A stretch of 64,000 nt of DNA from Paenibacillus radicis (ex Xue et al. 2023) (GCF_024722015.1 NZ_JANQBD010000005.1:186001-250000), one strand, 5' to 3'. Positions 1 through 8,513 are shown, counted from the stretch's first letter. Numbers and translations are program-made. The notes: a model not told the origin generated them from the sequence alone.

Positions 1-182
1 GCGGAGCGTTAGGAAATGCAATAGATAGATTATTGTTCGGAAAGGTAACGGATTTCATTGATTTTCACATGGGTCATGGAATTCTGAACATTGCTGATAA
101 TGCCATCAATATTGGCGTGGTCGCGCTGCTGCTCGATGCATTGATAAGTGTGGTTAGGAGCAGGCGAAGGGCTAGTGTCTGA
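1..182 (+). CDS. lspA: Signal peptidase II, C-terminal fragment (5' end outside window)
   Basis: Frame 3 reads from base 3 without a stop to TGA at 180-182. The peptide begins GALGNAIDRL, continues with VTDFIDF and ILNIADNAI, and ends in a hydrophobic helix followed by a basic tail. In signal peptidase II these blocks hold the second catalytic Asp (the NxAD motif, here NIAD) and the last transmembrane helix. The enzyme is a membrane aspartyl protease that cleaves the signal peptide of prolipoproteins. Only about 59 residues are visible. The hairpin at 229-280 ends the gene. Identification rests on conserved motifs seen by eye. Confidence 0.85.
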   Translation, partial: GALGNAIDRLLFGKVTDFIDFHMGHGILNIADNAINIGVVALLLDALISVVRSRRRASV

Positions 183-228
183 AGCTTGTTCGGGAGCATC
201 GGGGTTGAATAAGGTTGAAATATACGTA

Positions 229-280
229 AAAAAGAGCACTTCGTATCACTGAAATTAGTGGTGAGAAGTGCTCTTTTTAT
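229..280. terminator. Bidirectional hairpin terminator between lspA and the GntR gene
   Basis: The 12-bp arms AAAGAGCACTTC (231-242) and GAAGTGCTCTTT (265-276) are perfect complements. The stem has an A-run on its left and a T-run on its right, so it can work on both strands. It overlaps the last codons of the minus-strand regulator gene. Confidence 0.85.
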
Positions 281-899
281 CACTCAACAGGTGCAAGCAG
301 AATTCCAGATCCGCCTGCAGATGCTGCTGCATGAGCAGCTCAGCGGTTTGTCCATCCCTTGCATGAATGGCGTCATAAATTCTTTCGTGCTCATCGATCA
401 AGAACGGCCGGTTATAGTAAACGACAGTACGCCGAAATAAATAAATGATGGATTGCATACGATCAATCATTTCTATCATCACCGCATTATTGCTGGCCTG
501 CACGATAATTTCATGAAAGCTCTCATTGGCTCGCATAATTTCATCAATAGTTCCAGTCCTTCCAACCCTTACACATTCCTTAAGTAAAGCAAGCTCATTT
601 TCATGTAAGTAAGTGGCCGCGCAGCGTGCTGAATAGCCTTCCAACAGGATGCGAACCTGGAAAGTATTCCGGAGGTCCTTCTCTGAAGGATTCACAACTT
701 TTTTATTAGCAATGAGGCCTTCCTGCTCTAATTTTCGAATAGATTCACGAATAGGAGTACGGCTAACCCCTAATTCGGAGGCTAGTTTTTCTTCGACAAT
801 TTTGGTTCCGCGAGGAAGGGCTCCGCTTATTATCATTTCACGAATAATTTCATAAGATTGACGGTAAGCTGGACGGGATTTTTCATAGCTTTGTGACAA
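255..899 (-). CDS. GntR-family (FCD subfamily) transcriptional regulator
   Basis: A 214-residue protein with an N-terminal winged helix-turn-helix (about residues 12-75, including ELGVSRTPIRESIRKLEQEG) and a C-terminal all-helical FCD ligand-binding domain (about 80-205). The start is TTG at 899, with AGAGGTG seven bases upstream. FCD regulators usually repress sugar-acid catabolic genes and release DNA on binding the substrate. The gene is divergent from the dehydrogenase/kinase pair at 1108-3447, and palindromic TTGTATACAA-type sites lie in the shared intergenic region, so it most likely controls that pair. The ligand is unknown; a four-carbon sugar acid is an inference from the neighbours. 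Confidence 0.9.
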   Translation of the reverse strand: MSQSYEKSRPAYRQSYEIIREMIISGALPRGTKIVEEKLASELGVSRTPIRESIRKLEQEGLIANKKVVNPSEKDLRNTFQVRILLEGYSARCAATYLHENELALLKECVRVGRTGTIDEIMRANESFHEIIVQASNNAVMIEMIDRMQSIIYLFRRTVVYYNRPFLIDEHERIYDAIHARDGQTAELLMQQHLQADLEFCLHLLSDKKSTSHH

Positions 900-1018
900 A
901 AGGGTGCACCTCTTTGATCCAAAATCTTATCGCAATTCAAAGGATAATTATAAACTTATGTTTAACAAAAGTATAGACAACAAGTATTTCGCCCTAATTG
1001 TATCCGATTTTAATTAAA

Positions 1019-1050
1019 TTGTATACAAAATTAATATTGACTGTATACAA
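1019..1050 (+). promoter_or_regulatory. Two GntR-type operators in the dehydrogenase/kinase promoter
   Basis: TTGTATACAA (1019-1028) is a perfect palindrome; a near copy, CTGTATACAA, lies at 1041-1050, so centres are 22 bp apart, about two helical turns. Half-site-like sequences also occur near 998-1004 (TTGTATCC) and 1062-1069 (TTGTATCT). The second site abuts the -35 hexamer, which suits repression. The sequence matches the TTGTATACAA type often reported for FCD regulators. Confidence 0.7.
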
Positions 1051-1065
1051 AACTTTAGTTATTGT
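1037..1065 (+). promoter_or_regulatory. Sigma-A-like promoter for the dehydrogenase/kinase pair
   Basis: TTGACT (1037-1042) and TATTGT (1060-1065) are separated by 17 bp. The -35 is strong and the -10 is moderate (4 of 6). The -35 overlaps the second GntR-type operator. Confidence 0.55.
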
Positions 1066-1107
1066 ATCTGTGTATTCATTGATTCTGGAAACGTGGAGGG
1101 ATGGAAA

Positions 1108-2007
1108 ATGAAAAGAAATATCGGGTTTATCGGCTTGGGAATTATGGGCAAACCTATGACATTAAATTTGATTAAAGCTGGTTATAAGTTAACGGTATAC
1201 GATATAAATCAGGAAGTCATAAATGAATTGGCCCTTTCTGGTGCAGCAGCAGCGGCCTCACCGAAGGAAGTGGGAGCAAATAGCGAGATTATTTTTACAA
1301 TGGTACCTAATTCCGAGCATGTTAAGGACGTTGTGTTAGGCGAGAATGGGATTGTTAAAGGAGCCAAGTCAGGCGCAATCATTGTTGATATGAGCTCGAT
1401 TACACCAGTGGCATCCAAGGCAATTGCAAGTGAAGCTGCGAAAAGCGGTATTGAAATGCTGGATGCTCCTGTAAGCGGAGGAGAGCCTAAAGCGATAGAC
1501 GGTACTTTAGCAATCATGGTAGGCGGTAAGGAAGAAATTTTTGAAAGCGTCAAACCTATTCTTTACTGTATGGGAAAAGATGTAACCTTGGTAGGCGGTA
1601 ACGGTTGCGGGACAACGGCCAAATTAGCTAATCAGATCATTGTAAATTTAAATATCGCCGCCATGTCGGAAGCGCTTGTTTTAGCAGCCAAAGCTGGTAT
1701 TGACATAGATAAGATGTACCAAGCGATAAGAGGTGGACTTGCAGGAAGCGCTGTGCTTGACGCCAAAGTTCCTTTAATACTTGAAAGAAATTTTGTGGCT
1801 GGCGGAAGAATCGATATTAACCTCAAGGATATTACGAATGTTATGGAAACGGCCCATGAAATCGGTGTACCGCTGCCGCTATCCAGTCAGCTTCTTGAGA
1901 TAATGCATGCCTTGAAGGTAGATGGCAAAGCAAGTCAAGATCATGGCGGCATTGTCCAATACTATGAGAAGCTTGCGAATACGGAAGTTAAAAGAGCTGA
2001 GGTGTAG
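1108..2007 (+). CDS. Beta-hydroxyacid dehydrogenase (GarR / L-threonate dehydrogenase type)
   Basis: A 299-residue NAD(P)-dependent 3-hydroxyacid dehydrogenase. The Rossmann motif GLGIMG is at residues 9-14, the substrate-binding DAPVSGG block follows near residue 120, and the catalytic Lys is K172 in AKLANQ. The ATG at 1108 is preferred over an upstream in-frame GTG at 1093 because GGAGGG lies seven bases before it. Members oxidise or reduce tartronate semialdehyde, L-threonate, D-erythronate and similar acids. The next gene begins three bases after the stop and is a DUF1537 kinase. That pairing is known from four-carbon sugar-acid pathways (LtnD or DenD with OtnK), so a threonate/erythronate dehydrogenase is more likely than a glycerate-pathway reductase. 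No OtnC or OtnI partner is visible here. Confidence 0.85.
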   Translation: MKRNIGFIGLGIMGKPMTLNLIKAGYKLTVYDINQEVINELALSGAAAAASPKEVGANSEIIFTMVPNSEHVKDVVLGENGIVKGAKSGAIIVDMSSITPVASKAIASEAAKSGIEMLDAPVSGGEPKAIDGTLAIMVGGKEEIFESVKPILYCMGKDVTLVGGNGCGTTAKLANQIIVNLNIAAMSEALVLAAKAGIDIDKMYQAIRGGLAGSAVLDAKVPLILERNFVAGGRIDINLKDITNVMETAHEIGVPLPLSSQLLEIMHALKVDGKASQDHGGIVQYYEKLANTEVKRAEV

Positions 2008-2010
2008 AAA

Positions 2011-3447
2011 GTGTCAACCCATAGCGGAAAGCTGTCCTTTACTTCAATCCAACCTCATTTGCCTGCGGAATGGAAGGAAGTGAATTTGCGACCCTTAATT
2101 AAGCAGATGAATGAAGCGCCCCACAAGAAAATTATTGTGCTGGATGATGATCCGACTGGCGTACAAACCGTACATGACATCGATGTCCTGACTCAATGGG
2201 ATAAGGAGCTTCTGCGGGAAACGTTCGAAAAGCAGGAGAACGTGTTTTATATTTTGACAAATACGCGAGGACTTGATGCTGCCGCAGCGGAACGCATAAA
2301 TCGTGAAATTGCAGAGAATGTACAAGCAGTGGCCAGTGAAACGGGCACGAAGTTTGTTTTCGTCAGCCGCAGTGATTCTACATTACGGGGGTACTACCCA
2401 CTCGAGACAGACACTTTATCAGAAACGATGAACCGCTTAACGGGAAAAGAGTATGACGGTCATTTGATCATTCCTGCTTTTTTTGAAGGCGGCCGCATAA
2501 CCTACGAGAATACCCATTATATCCTCGATGGTGACACTATGCTTCCGGCACATGAGTCGGAATTTGCGAAGGATAAGGTATTTGGCTATAAGCAAGGCGA
2601 TCTGACCAAATGGGTTGCAGAAAAAACGGAGGGCCGGTTCCAGCCGGAGGACTGTTTTGTCATCACCTTAGATCAGCTACGCAGTGGACCGGATGCTGTC
2701 GAAGAGGCCTTAATGAAGGTCCAAGGAAATAGACCTGTTATTATTAATGCGCTGTCTTATTCGGATCTGGATGTGCTGTCACTTGCGTTATTGCGAGCTG
2801 AGTCCAAGGGTAAGTCATTTATTTTTCGTACAGCAGCCTCTTTTGTTAAGTCCTATGGAGGGATACCTGATCTGGATTATTTACCTAAGGAGAAGTTGAT
2901 AGCCAAAGGACAAGAGGCACATGGAGGGCTTATCGTTGTTGGCTCCTATGTACAGAAAACAACACGCCAATTGGAGCATTTGCTGAATAATTCGGACATT
3001 GTGCCTTTACAATTAATTGTTGAAAAGATTCTGGACCCGACGGAACGACTGAACGAATTGAAGCGGATTATTGACGAAGTTAACGAACGGCTTGCACAAG
3101 GGGAAAATGTTGTGGTCTATAGCAGCCGCAGGCTTGTAGCCGTGGATAACAAAGCAGAGAATTTGCAAATTAGCCGCACGGTTTCGACTGCCCTGGTACA
3201 AATTGTTCAATCTTTGAAAGCCGTTCCTAAATTTATAATCGCCAAAGGTGGAATTACCTCTAGTGATATTGCTACTAAAGGATTGAATATTCGCAAAGCA
3301 AGGGTGCTGGGACAAGTATCAGCAGGTGTACCTGTATGGCTGACCGGAGACGAAGCCAAATTCTCAGGAATCCCTTATATCGTTTTTCCTGGTAATGTCG
3401 GTACGGATGATACCTTATTGGATACGGTTCTGAAAATTGAAAGTTAA
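2011..3447 (+). CDS. Four-carbon acid-sugar kinase family protein (DUF1537, OtnK/DtnK type)
   Basis: A 478-residue protein. The N-terminal substrate domain opens with VLDDDPTGVQTVHD (about residues 44-57), the hallmark of DUF1537. The C-terminal nucleotide-binding domain carries KGGITSSDIA and ends with PGNVGTDDTLL. Characterised members phosphorylate 3-oxo-tetronate, D-threonate or D-erythronate at O4. The start is GTG at 2011, three bases after the dehydrogenase stop, so the genes are co-transcribed. The likely route is sugar acid to 3-oxo-tetronate (dehydrogenase) to 3-oxo-tetronate 4-phosphate (this enzyme). The exact substrate cannot be read from sequence alone. Confidence 0.85.
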   Translation: MSTHSGKLSFTSIQPHLPAEWKEVNLRPLIKQMNEAPHKKIIVLDDDPTGVQTVHDIDVLTQWDKELLRETFEKQENVFYILTNTRGLDAAAAERINREIAENVQAVASETGTKFVFVSRSDSTLRGYYPLETDTLSETMNRLTGKEYDGHLIIPAFFEGGRITYENTHYILDGDTMLPAHESEFAKDKVFGYKQGDLTKWVAEKTEGRFQPEDCFVITLDQLRSGPDAVEEALMKVQGNRPVIINALSYSDLDVLSLALLRAESKGKSFIFRTAASFVKSYGGIPDLDYLPKEKLIAKGQEAHGGLIVVGSYVQKTTRQLEHLLNNSDIVPLQLIVEKILDPTERLNELKRIIDEVNERLAQGENVVVYSSRRLVAVDNKAENLQISRTVSTALVQIVQSLKAVPKFIIAKGGITSSDIATKGLNIRKARVLGQVSAGVPVWLTGDEAKFSGIPYIVFPGNVGTDDTLLDTVLKIES

Positions 3448-3598
3448 ATTTGAGTGAGCTTAATCTACAGGTTAAAGGCTCATAGCTTACCCTGAAGTTA
3501 CTAAATATCATTAAAATCAGTCCTTAAACTATTCTTTCTTTTTCTGTATGATATGAATGCAGCGCTAGGCTTGTAAAAGAATTCTAGGAGGTAATAAC

Positions 3599-4615
3599 AT
3601 GGATTATCGTTATATGGGGAAAACGGGGCTTCGGGTTAGCGAGCTTTGCTTGGGCGCAATGACATTTGGACGTGAAGCAACCGAGCAGGAAAGCTTTAAC
3701 ATTATGGATCATTTCGTCCAGGCAGGCGGAAATTTTATCGATACAGCTGATGTTTACAGTCTTGGATTATCTGAAGAAATAGTCGGCCGCTGGCTAAAAC
3801 AAAGAAAACGGGACGATCTAGTTATTGCTACCAAAGTACGCTTTGGCATGGGCAGCGGCCCTAATGATGTGGGATTGAGCCGCAAGCATATTATGGCAGG
3901 TGTAGAGGCCAGCCTTCGTCGACTTGGTACCGACTACATCGACCTTTATCAAGTCCATGCATGGGATCCGAAAACTCCGCTGGAGGAAACATTAAGCACA
4001 TTAAACGAATTAGTAAAACGCGGCTGGGTTCGTTATATCGGGGCAAGTAATTTTCGCGGCTGGCAGCTGCAAAAAGCCGTTGATCTCAGCAGACAGCATG
4101 GCTGGGAGCCGTTTGCATGCCTACAGCCTCAATACAATCTGTTATGCCGTGCGACCGAATATGAGATTCTCCCGGTCTGCGTGAGCGAAGGTATCGGCGT
4201 CATTCCTTGGAGCCCGCTCAGAGGAGGATGGTTAAGCGGCAAGTTCCACAGGGGTATGGATATGCCTCCTGAGGATTCCCGAGTGGCACAAGCGGATGCC
4301 AAGGGCTGGAGCGAATCATGGAAAAACTATAACAATGAATATACATGGAAGGTGCTCGATGCTCTCTTTGCAGTGGCTGAGGAGGCTGGCAAAACACCCG
4401 CACAAACGGCGATCAACTGGTTATTGCAGCGCGAAGGCGTGACCTCACCGATTATTGGAGCAAGGACCATCGAGCAATTGGAAAGCAACCTGAGCGCTTC
4501 CGGCTGGTCCTTAAGTGTTGACCAGATGAATCGTTTAAATGAAGCTACGGAGCTTCATGTGACTTATCCGTATGATAGCGGTGCGAACAGACAGCAGAGG
4601 GCGGGAAGAGAATAG
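3599..4615 (+). CDS. Aldo/keto reductase
   Basis: A 338-residue (beta/alpha)8 NADPH-dependent oxidoreductase. The catalytic tetrad is complete: D48 and Y53 in [10 protein letters not shown]79 in IATKV, and H120 in LYQVH. The C-terminal cofactor region includes [17 protein letters not shown]. The start is ATG with AGGAGGT seven bases upstream. It resembles the AKR subfamily that holds voltage-gated K-channel beta-like and YajO/Tas-like enzymes that act on sugars or aldehydes. The oxidoreductase at 4660 follows after 44 bp, so the two are probably one operon. The substrate is not known. Confidence 0.9.
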   Translation: MDYRYMGKTGLRVSELCLGAMTFGREATEQESFNIMDHFVQAGGNFIDTADVYSLGLSEEIVGRWLKQRKRDDLVIATKVRFGMGSGPNDVGLSRKHIMAGVEASLRRLGTDYIDLYQVHAWDPKTPLEETLSTLNELVKRGWVRYIGASNFRGWQLQKAVDLSRQHGWEPFACLQPQYNLLCRATEYEILPVCVSEGIGVIPWSPLRGGWLSGKFHRGMDMPPEDSRVAQADAKGWSESWKNYNNEYTWKVLDALFAVAEEAGKTPAQTAINWLLQREGVTSPIIGARTIEQLESNLSASGWSLSVDQMNRLNEATELHVTYPYDSGANRQQRAGRE

Positions 4616-4659
4616 TTATTCTTGGTCACAAACCTATACACACTGGGAGGAGTGATTGG

Positions 4660-5730
4660 ATGGCAACCACCTTTGGGATTATCGGGAGCGGCTGGAGAAC
4701 TGACTTTTATATGCGAATTATGGAGGCATTGCCTGAAAAATTTCGTGTAAGCGGCGTGGTAGTGCGAGGCGTTGAGAAAGGAAGAGCATTTGAACAGCGC
4801 TGGGGAGTCCCAACCTTCCGAACTCTTGAGGAGATGTTAAGCCAGACTGCTCCATCGTTTGTCGTTCTTTCCGTACCATGGGCGATGACACCTGATTTAA
4901 TCAAAGAAATGGCGGATAGAGGCATCCCCGTATTATCGGAAACACCACCCGCACCCGATGTGGATCATCTGAACAAGCTGTATCATGAAATAAGTAAGGA
5001 TGCCAGAGTGCAAGTAGCGGAGCAGTTTGCCTTTCAACCGCAGCATGCAGCTCGAATTGCGGTTGTGAAATCAGGTGTGCTGGGGACGGTTACCCAGGCG
5101 CAAGTTTCAGCCGCACATGGCTATCATGGAATGAGTATTATGCGCAGCTTGCTGGATCTTGGTTTTGCGGATGCGAAAATTCGCGGCTATAATTTTGCCT
5201 CACAGATTGTAAGCGGTCCGAACCGTGAGGGTGACCCCATTGAAGAGAAGATGGCCATGTCCAATCAAGTGTATGCGATTCTGGAATTCGATAATAAATT
5301 GGGCATTTTTGATTTTACAGGAGATCAATATTTTTCATGGATTCGTTCCTCACGATTGCTTGTACGCGGTGACAGAGGTGAATTGATGAATGATCAGCTG
5401 AAATATTTAAAGGATTATCAAACACCTGTCGAAATGAATTTAAAACGGTTGAACGCTGGGGAGAACGGCAATCTGGAAGGCTATTACCACAAGGGAATTT
5501 TGGCTGGTGATCAGTGGGTATATCGCAACCCGTTTATGCCGGGGCGGCTAACGGATGAAGAAATCGCCATAGCTACTTGCCTTCAAAAAATGGGTGAATA
5601 CGTCGAGGGCGGACCTAGCTTCTACAGCTTGGCTGAAGCGGCGCAGGATCACTACCTCGGCATCAAGATCAAAGAAGCAGTGGATTCGGGTGAAACGGTC
5701 CAGACAACCAAGCAATCCTGGGCGCAGTAA
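4660..5730 (+). CDS. Gfo/Idh/MocA-family oxidoreductase, atypical EKP motif
   Basis: A 356-residue protein with an N-terminal Rossmann fold (IIGSGWRTDFYMR, residues 7-19) and a C-terminal alpha/beta domain of the glucose-fructose oxidoreductase family. At the position of the conserved EKP motif, whose Lys is usually catalytic, the protein reads SETPPAP, so the Lys is replaced by Thr. Family members oxidise inositols or sugars, or remodel sugar substituents. A missing Lys suggests altered catalysis or a non-dehydrogenase role. GGGAGG sits about eight bases before the ATG. Context (AKR upstream, glycosidase-like gene downstream) points to use of an unusual sugar. Confidence 0.85.
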   Translation: MATTFGIIGSGWRTDFYMRIMEALPEKFRVSGVVVRGVEKGRAFEQRWGVPTFRTLEEMLSQTAPSFVVLSVPWAMTPDLIKEMADRGIPVLSETPPAPDVDHLNKLYHEISKDARVQVAEQFAFQPQHAARIAVVKSGVLGTVTQAQVSAAHGYHGMSIMRSLLDLGFADAKIRGYNFASQIVSGPNREGDPIEEKMAMSNQVYAILEFDNKLGIFDFTGDQYFSWIRSSRLLVRGDRGELMNDQLKYLKDYQTPVEMNLKRLNAGENGNLEGYYHKGILAGDQWVYRNPFMPGRLTDEEIAIATCLQKMGEYVEGGPSFYSLAEAAQDHYLGIKIKEAVDSGETVQTTKQSWAQ

Positions 5731-5761
5731 AACCCCAGCTCCTATCCGATTGAGTTTGTTA

Positions 5762-5791
5762 CATAGGGGGTTCCGTGTGAACCCCTTCTAT
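5762..5791 (+). terminator. Possible hairpin terminator after the Gfo/Idh/MocA gene
   Basis: CATAGGGGGTTC (5762-5773) pairs with GAACCCCTTCTATG (about 5779-5791) around a five-base loop, with small irregularities. There is no good T-run after it, so termination strength is uncertain. Confidence 0.4.
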
Positions 5792-5863
5792 GGTGATGAT
5801 ATATGCGTGACGATTTGGTGGAGATGGTATGCTTTTGTGTAGGCAGATTGATCAAAATCATTT

Positions 5864-5879
5864 ATGAAAGCGCTTTAAT
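5864..5879 (+). promoter_or_regulatory. cre-like / LacI-family operator upstream of the glycosidase-like gene
   Basis: TGAAAGCGCTTTAA (5865-5878) differs by one base from the cre form TGAAAGCGCTTTCA. It is nearly palindromic about the central CG. It lies about 120 bp before the ATG at 5999. CcpA catabolite repression is the simplest reading; a dedicated LacI-family repressor would bind the same type of site, but no such gene is in this window. Confidence 0.55.
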
Positions 5880-5998
5880 AGTGATTGCGCGGATAACTCC
5901 TTATTTTTGTCCAAATGTATATTTGAATCGTATATTTTCATCGTACCGTTTGTTCCGGATAATAGGCTGTAGAGCGAATAAGGAGGTAATAACAGTAA

Positions 5999-8038
5999 AT
6001 GACAACTCAATTGCGGTTTAGACAAGTACATTTGGATTTTCATACCAGCCCGGATATTCCGGCAATTGGTGCGGATTTCCATGCAGAAGAGTTTGCAGCA
6101 TCACTGGAACAAGCCAGAGTGGACTCGATTACGTGTTTTGCTCGATGCCATCATGGCATGCTTTATTATGACTCCCAGGTGAATCCGGAGCGAATTCATC
6201 CCGATCTCAGCAATAAGAACTTACTAAAGGAACAGATTGAAGCTTGCCATAAGCGCAACATTCGTGTGCCTATTTACATAACGGTACAGTGGGATCATTT
6301 TACAGCTGAGCAGTATCCGGAATGGGTTGGCTTAGACGAGAAGGGCCACACCATCGGCACGCCTGTTTATGAAGCTGGTTTTTACCGTCATCTTTGCGTA
6401 AACACTCCATATCGGGAATTTCTGAAGCAGCATACGATAGAAATCCTCGAAATGTTTGGTGATGAGGTTGATGGACTTTTTTATGACATTGTAAAAACAG
6501 TTGATTGCTCTTGTAAATATTGTCGGGATGGTATGGAGAAAGCGGGATATGACCCGACGCAAGCCGCGGACCGGCTTAGCTTTGCAACAGAAATGATGGA
6601 TGACTTCAAACGCGAGATGAGTGCTTTAATAAGAGAAAGAAATAAAAATTGCACGATCTTCTACAATAAAGGCCATATAGGTATTGCCGATAAAGCGACG
6701 GCTGGCGCCTTCAGTCATTTTGAGCTGGAATCTTTGCCGAGCGGCGGCTGGGGGTATATGCATTTTCCTTTGGCGGTGCGCTATGCGCGTACTTTGGGGC
6801 TCGATAATCTGGGGATGACCGGAAAATTCCACACATCATGGGGCGACTTTCATTCCTTCAAAAATCAGGCGGCATTGGAGTTTGAATGCTTCAACATGCT
6901 TTCCTTGAATGCCAAATGCAGCATTGGCGACCAGCTTGATCCGAATGGCAGAATCTCGGCTCCGGTATATGAGCTGATCGGTGCTGTGTACAGCCAGGTT
7001 GAGCGGAAGGAGCCTTGGTGCGAATATGCCACAGCGGTTACCGATATAGCTGTATTAACGCCTGAGGAGTTTAGTGTTAAGGAGCTTAGAATGCCTCCGG
7101 CGGCAATGGGGGTTACCCGCATGCTGCAGGAAAGCGGGCATCAGTTTGATATTATTGATAGCGGCAGCGATTTCTCCCGTTACAAGGTATTAATTATGCC
7201 TGATAATATCCCGGTTTCCGCACAATTTGGGAGCAAGCTTGATGATTATGTCATTGGTGGGGGAGCAGTGATTGCTTCTTTTGAGTCCGGGTTAAATGTG
7301 CAGGGAAGTGAAATCGGCTGGAGTAAGCTTGGAGTGAAGCTGAAAGAGCAGCAGACCCGTGATGAGGACGGGAATTTAGTTCGTGGCAAGCGCTACGCCA
7401 AAAATGATTATGTCGATTATATTTTGCCGCAGGGTGATGTCGGAGCAGGACTGCCGCAAACTGAGCATGCGATGTATCTTAAGGGCGTTGAAGTGGAAGC
7501 GTTGCAGGGAAGCGAACTGTTGTCTCCGGTTATCCAATCGTATTTCAACCGTTCCTACAAGCATTTCTGCTCCCATCGCCAGTCGCCTTCATCGGGTGAA
7601 GTGGAATACGCAGGTATTGTAAAAAATGGCAATGTGATTTACTTTGCGCATCCGATATTTAACCAGTACCAGCAAAATGCACCGCGTTGGTGCAAGCAAT
7701 TGTTCTTGAACACCTTGAACATGCTGCTGCCTGAACCGGTTCTCAAGCATAATGGGCCAAGCACCATTCTGGCAACCGTGAATGAGCAATCGGCCCAAGA
7801 CCGTTGGGTTGTTCACTTGCTTCATTATATTCCGGAGCGCAGAAGCGCCGACATCGATATCATCGAAGATGTCATCCCGGTTTATGATGTGCGGGTCAGT
7901 GTTCGAACAGCCGATAAGGTGAAAGCGGTAACTTGCGTGCCGGAACAGCAGCCCCTGTCCTTTACATTTGCAGACGGATATACGGAATTTGTGCTTCCGA
8001 AGCTGAACGGGCATCAAATGATCTCGATTCAATACTAA
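5999..8038 (+). CDS. GHL6-type glycosyl-hydrolase-like protein with beta-galactosidase trimerisation domain
   Basis: A 679-residue cytoplasmic-type protein without a signal peptide. The N-terminal TIM-barrel-like part (about 1-330) contains FARCHHGMLYYDS and VDGLFYDIVKT, followed by the Cys pattern CSCKYC. This matches what I recall of hypothetical glycosyl hydrolase family 6 (GHL6). The middle part (about 350-560, with VLIMPDNIPVS and GGGAVIASFESG) looks like the glutamine-amidotransferase-like trimerisation domain of GH42 enzymes. The C-terminal part is beta-rich. AAGGAGGT lies before the ATG. The substrate is unknown; GHL6 members are largely uncharacterised, so this is a candidate new activity, possibly linked to the oxidoreductases upstream. 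Confidence 0.75.
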   Translation: MTTQLRFRQVHLDFHTSPDIPAIGADFHAEEFAASLEQARVDSITCFARCHHGMLYYDSQVNPERIHPDLSNKNLLKEQIEACHKRNIRVPIYITVQWDHFTAEQYPEWVGLDEKGHTIGTPVYEAGFYRHLCVNTPYREFLKQHTIEILEMFGDEVDGLFYDIVKTVDCSCKYCRDGMEKAGYDPTQAADRLSFATEMMDDFKREMSALIRERNKNCTIFYNKGHIGIADKATAGAFSHFELESLPSGGWGYMHFPLAVRYARTLGLDNLGMTGKFHTSWGDFHSFKNQAALEFECFNMLSLNAKCSIGDQLDPNGRISAPVYELIGAVYSQVERKEPWCEYATAVTDIAVLTPEEFSVKELRMPPAAMGVTRMLQESGHQFDIIDSGSDFSRYKVLIMPDNIPVSAQFGSKLDDYVIGGGAVIASFESGLNVQGSEIGWSKLGVKLKEQQTRDEDGNLVRGKRYAKNDYVDYILPQGDVGAGLPQTEHAMYLKGVEVEALQGSELLSPVIQSYFNRSYKHFCSHRQSPSSGEVEYAGIVKNGNVIYFAHPIFNQYQQNAPRWCKQLFLNTLNMLLPEPVLKHNGPSTILATVNEQSAQDRWVVHLLHYIPERRSADIDIIEDVIPVYDVRVSVRTADKVKAVTCVPEQQPLSFTFADGYTEFVLPKLNGHQMISIQY

Positions 8039-8060
8039 AAGGAATTGATCGTATTAAGAA

Positions 8061-8092
8061 GGGCCGTCCGGATCATCGGACGGTCCTCTTTT
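8061..8092 (+). terminator. Hairpin terminator after the GHL6 gene
   Basis: GGGCCGTCCG (8061-8070) pairs with CGGACGGTCC (8077-8086), with one G-U wobble, followed by TCTTTT. It lies 23 bp after the stop codon. Confidence 0.8.
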
Positions 8093-8179
8093 GTGTTCGC
8101 CCCGCCTACCTTTGTATGCGGGAAAGGGGGAACGAATTTGCGGCATGGGGCACGCATGTGTTTGCCGCCGTAATGCAAC

Positions 8180-8215
8180 TTCGCCCCGCGCGCTGGGAGC
8201 TGCGCGCGGGGCGAA
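8180..8215. repeat. Perfect 14-bp GC-rich inverted repeat
   Basis: TTCGCCCCGCGCGC (8180-8193) and GCGCGCGGGGCGAA (8202-8215) are exact reverse complements around an eight-base loop. No T-run follows on either strand, so it is not a standard terminator. A second GC hairpin, with CCCCCGGGG and CCCGGGGG arms, lies at about 8260-8283. Confidence 0.8.
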
Positions 8216-8336
8216 TAGCTGTTTGGTAAAATTCGGCGGTTAGGACATACTGGCCGCATCCCCCCGGGGTTTCACCCGGGGGATCAATAAAGGGAGGGCA
8301 CTCACACACTCCGCGCCCCGACCCTCTCGCTCTTGC

Positions 8337-8513
8337 GGAACTAGGATGCTCTAATTAGTCTAGCCCTCCAAAATTCATGAGGCACACGGAACTACGATGC
8401 GTTATTTCCTCTTGAAACTGCCGAAATGCCCCCATTTCCAGCAAATAAGGGATCGTACTTCCGTCTCACATGAATGTTCACGTGTGCAAGGAGAAATAGC
8501 GAATCCTAGTTCC
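8337..8513. repeat. Nested inverted-repeat element (177 bp)
   Basis: The outer arms GGAACTAGGAT (8337-8347) and ATCCTAGTTCC (8503-8513) are perfect complements. The inner arms are imperfect: ACGGAACTACGAT (8386-8398) faces ATCGTACTTCCGT (8452-8464), and TTCATG (8374-8379) faces CATGAA (8469-8474). The core GGAACTANGAT therefore occurs four times, two per orientation. It could be a small mobile repeat or a folded RNA. Confidence 0.65.

Noticed and set aside
8180-8215. Rho-independent terminator
   Set aside because: No T-run on either strand, and the adjacent gene already has a better terminator at 8061-8092.
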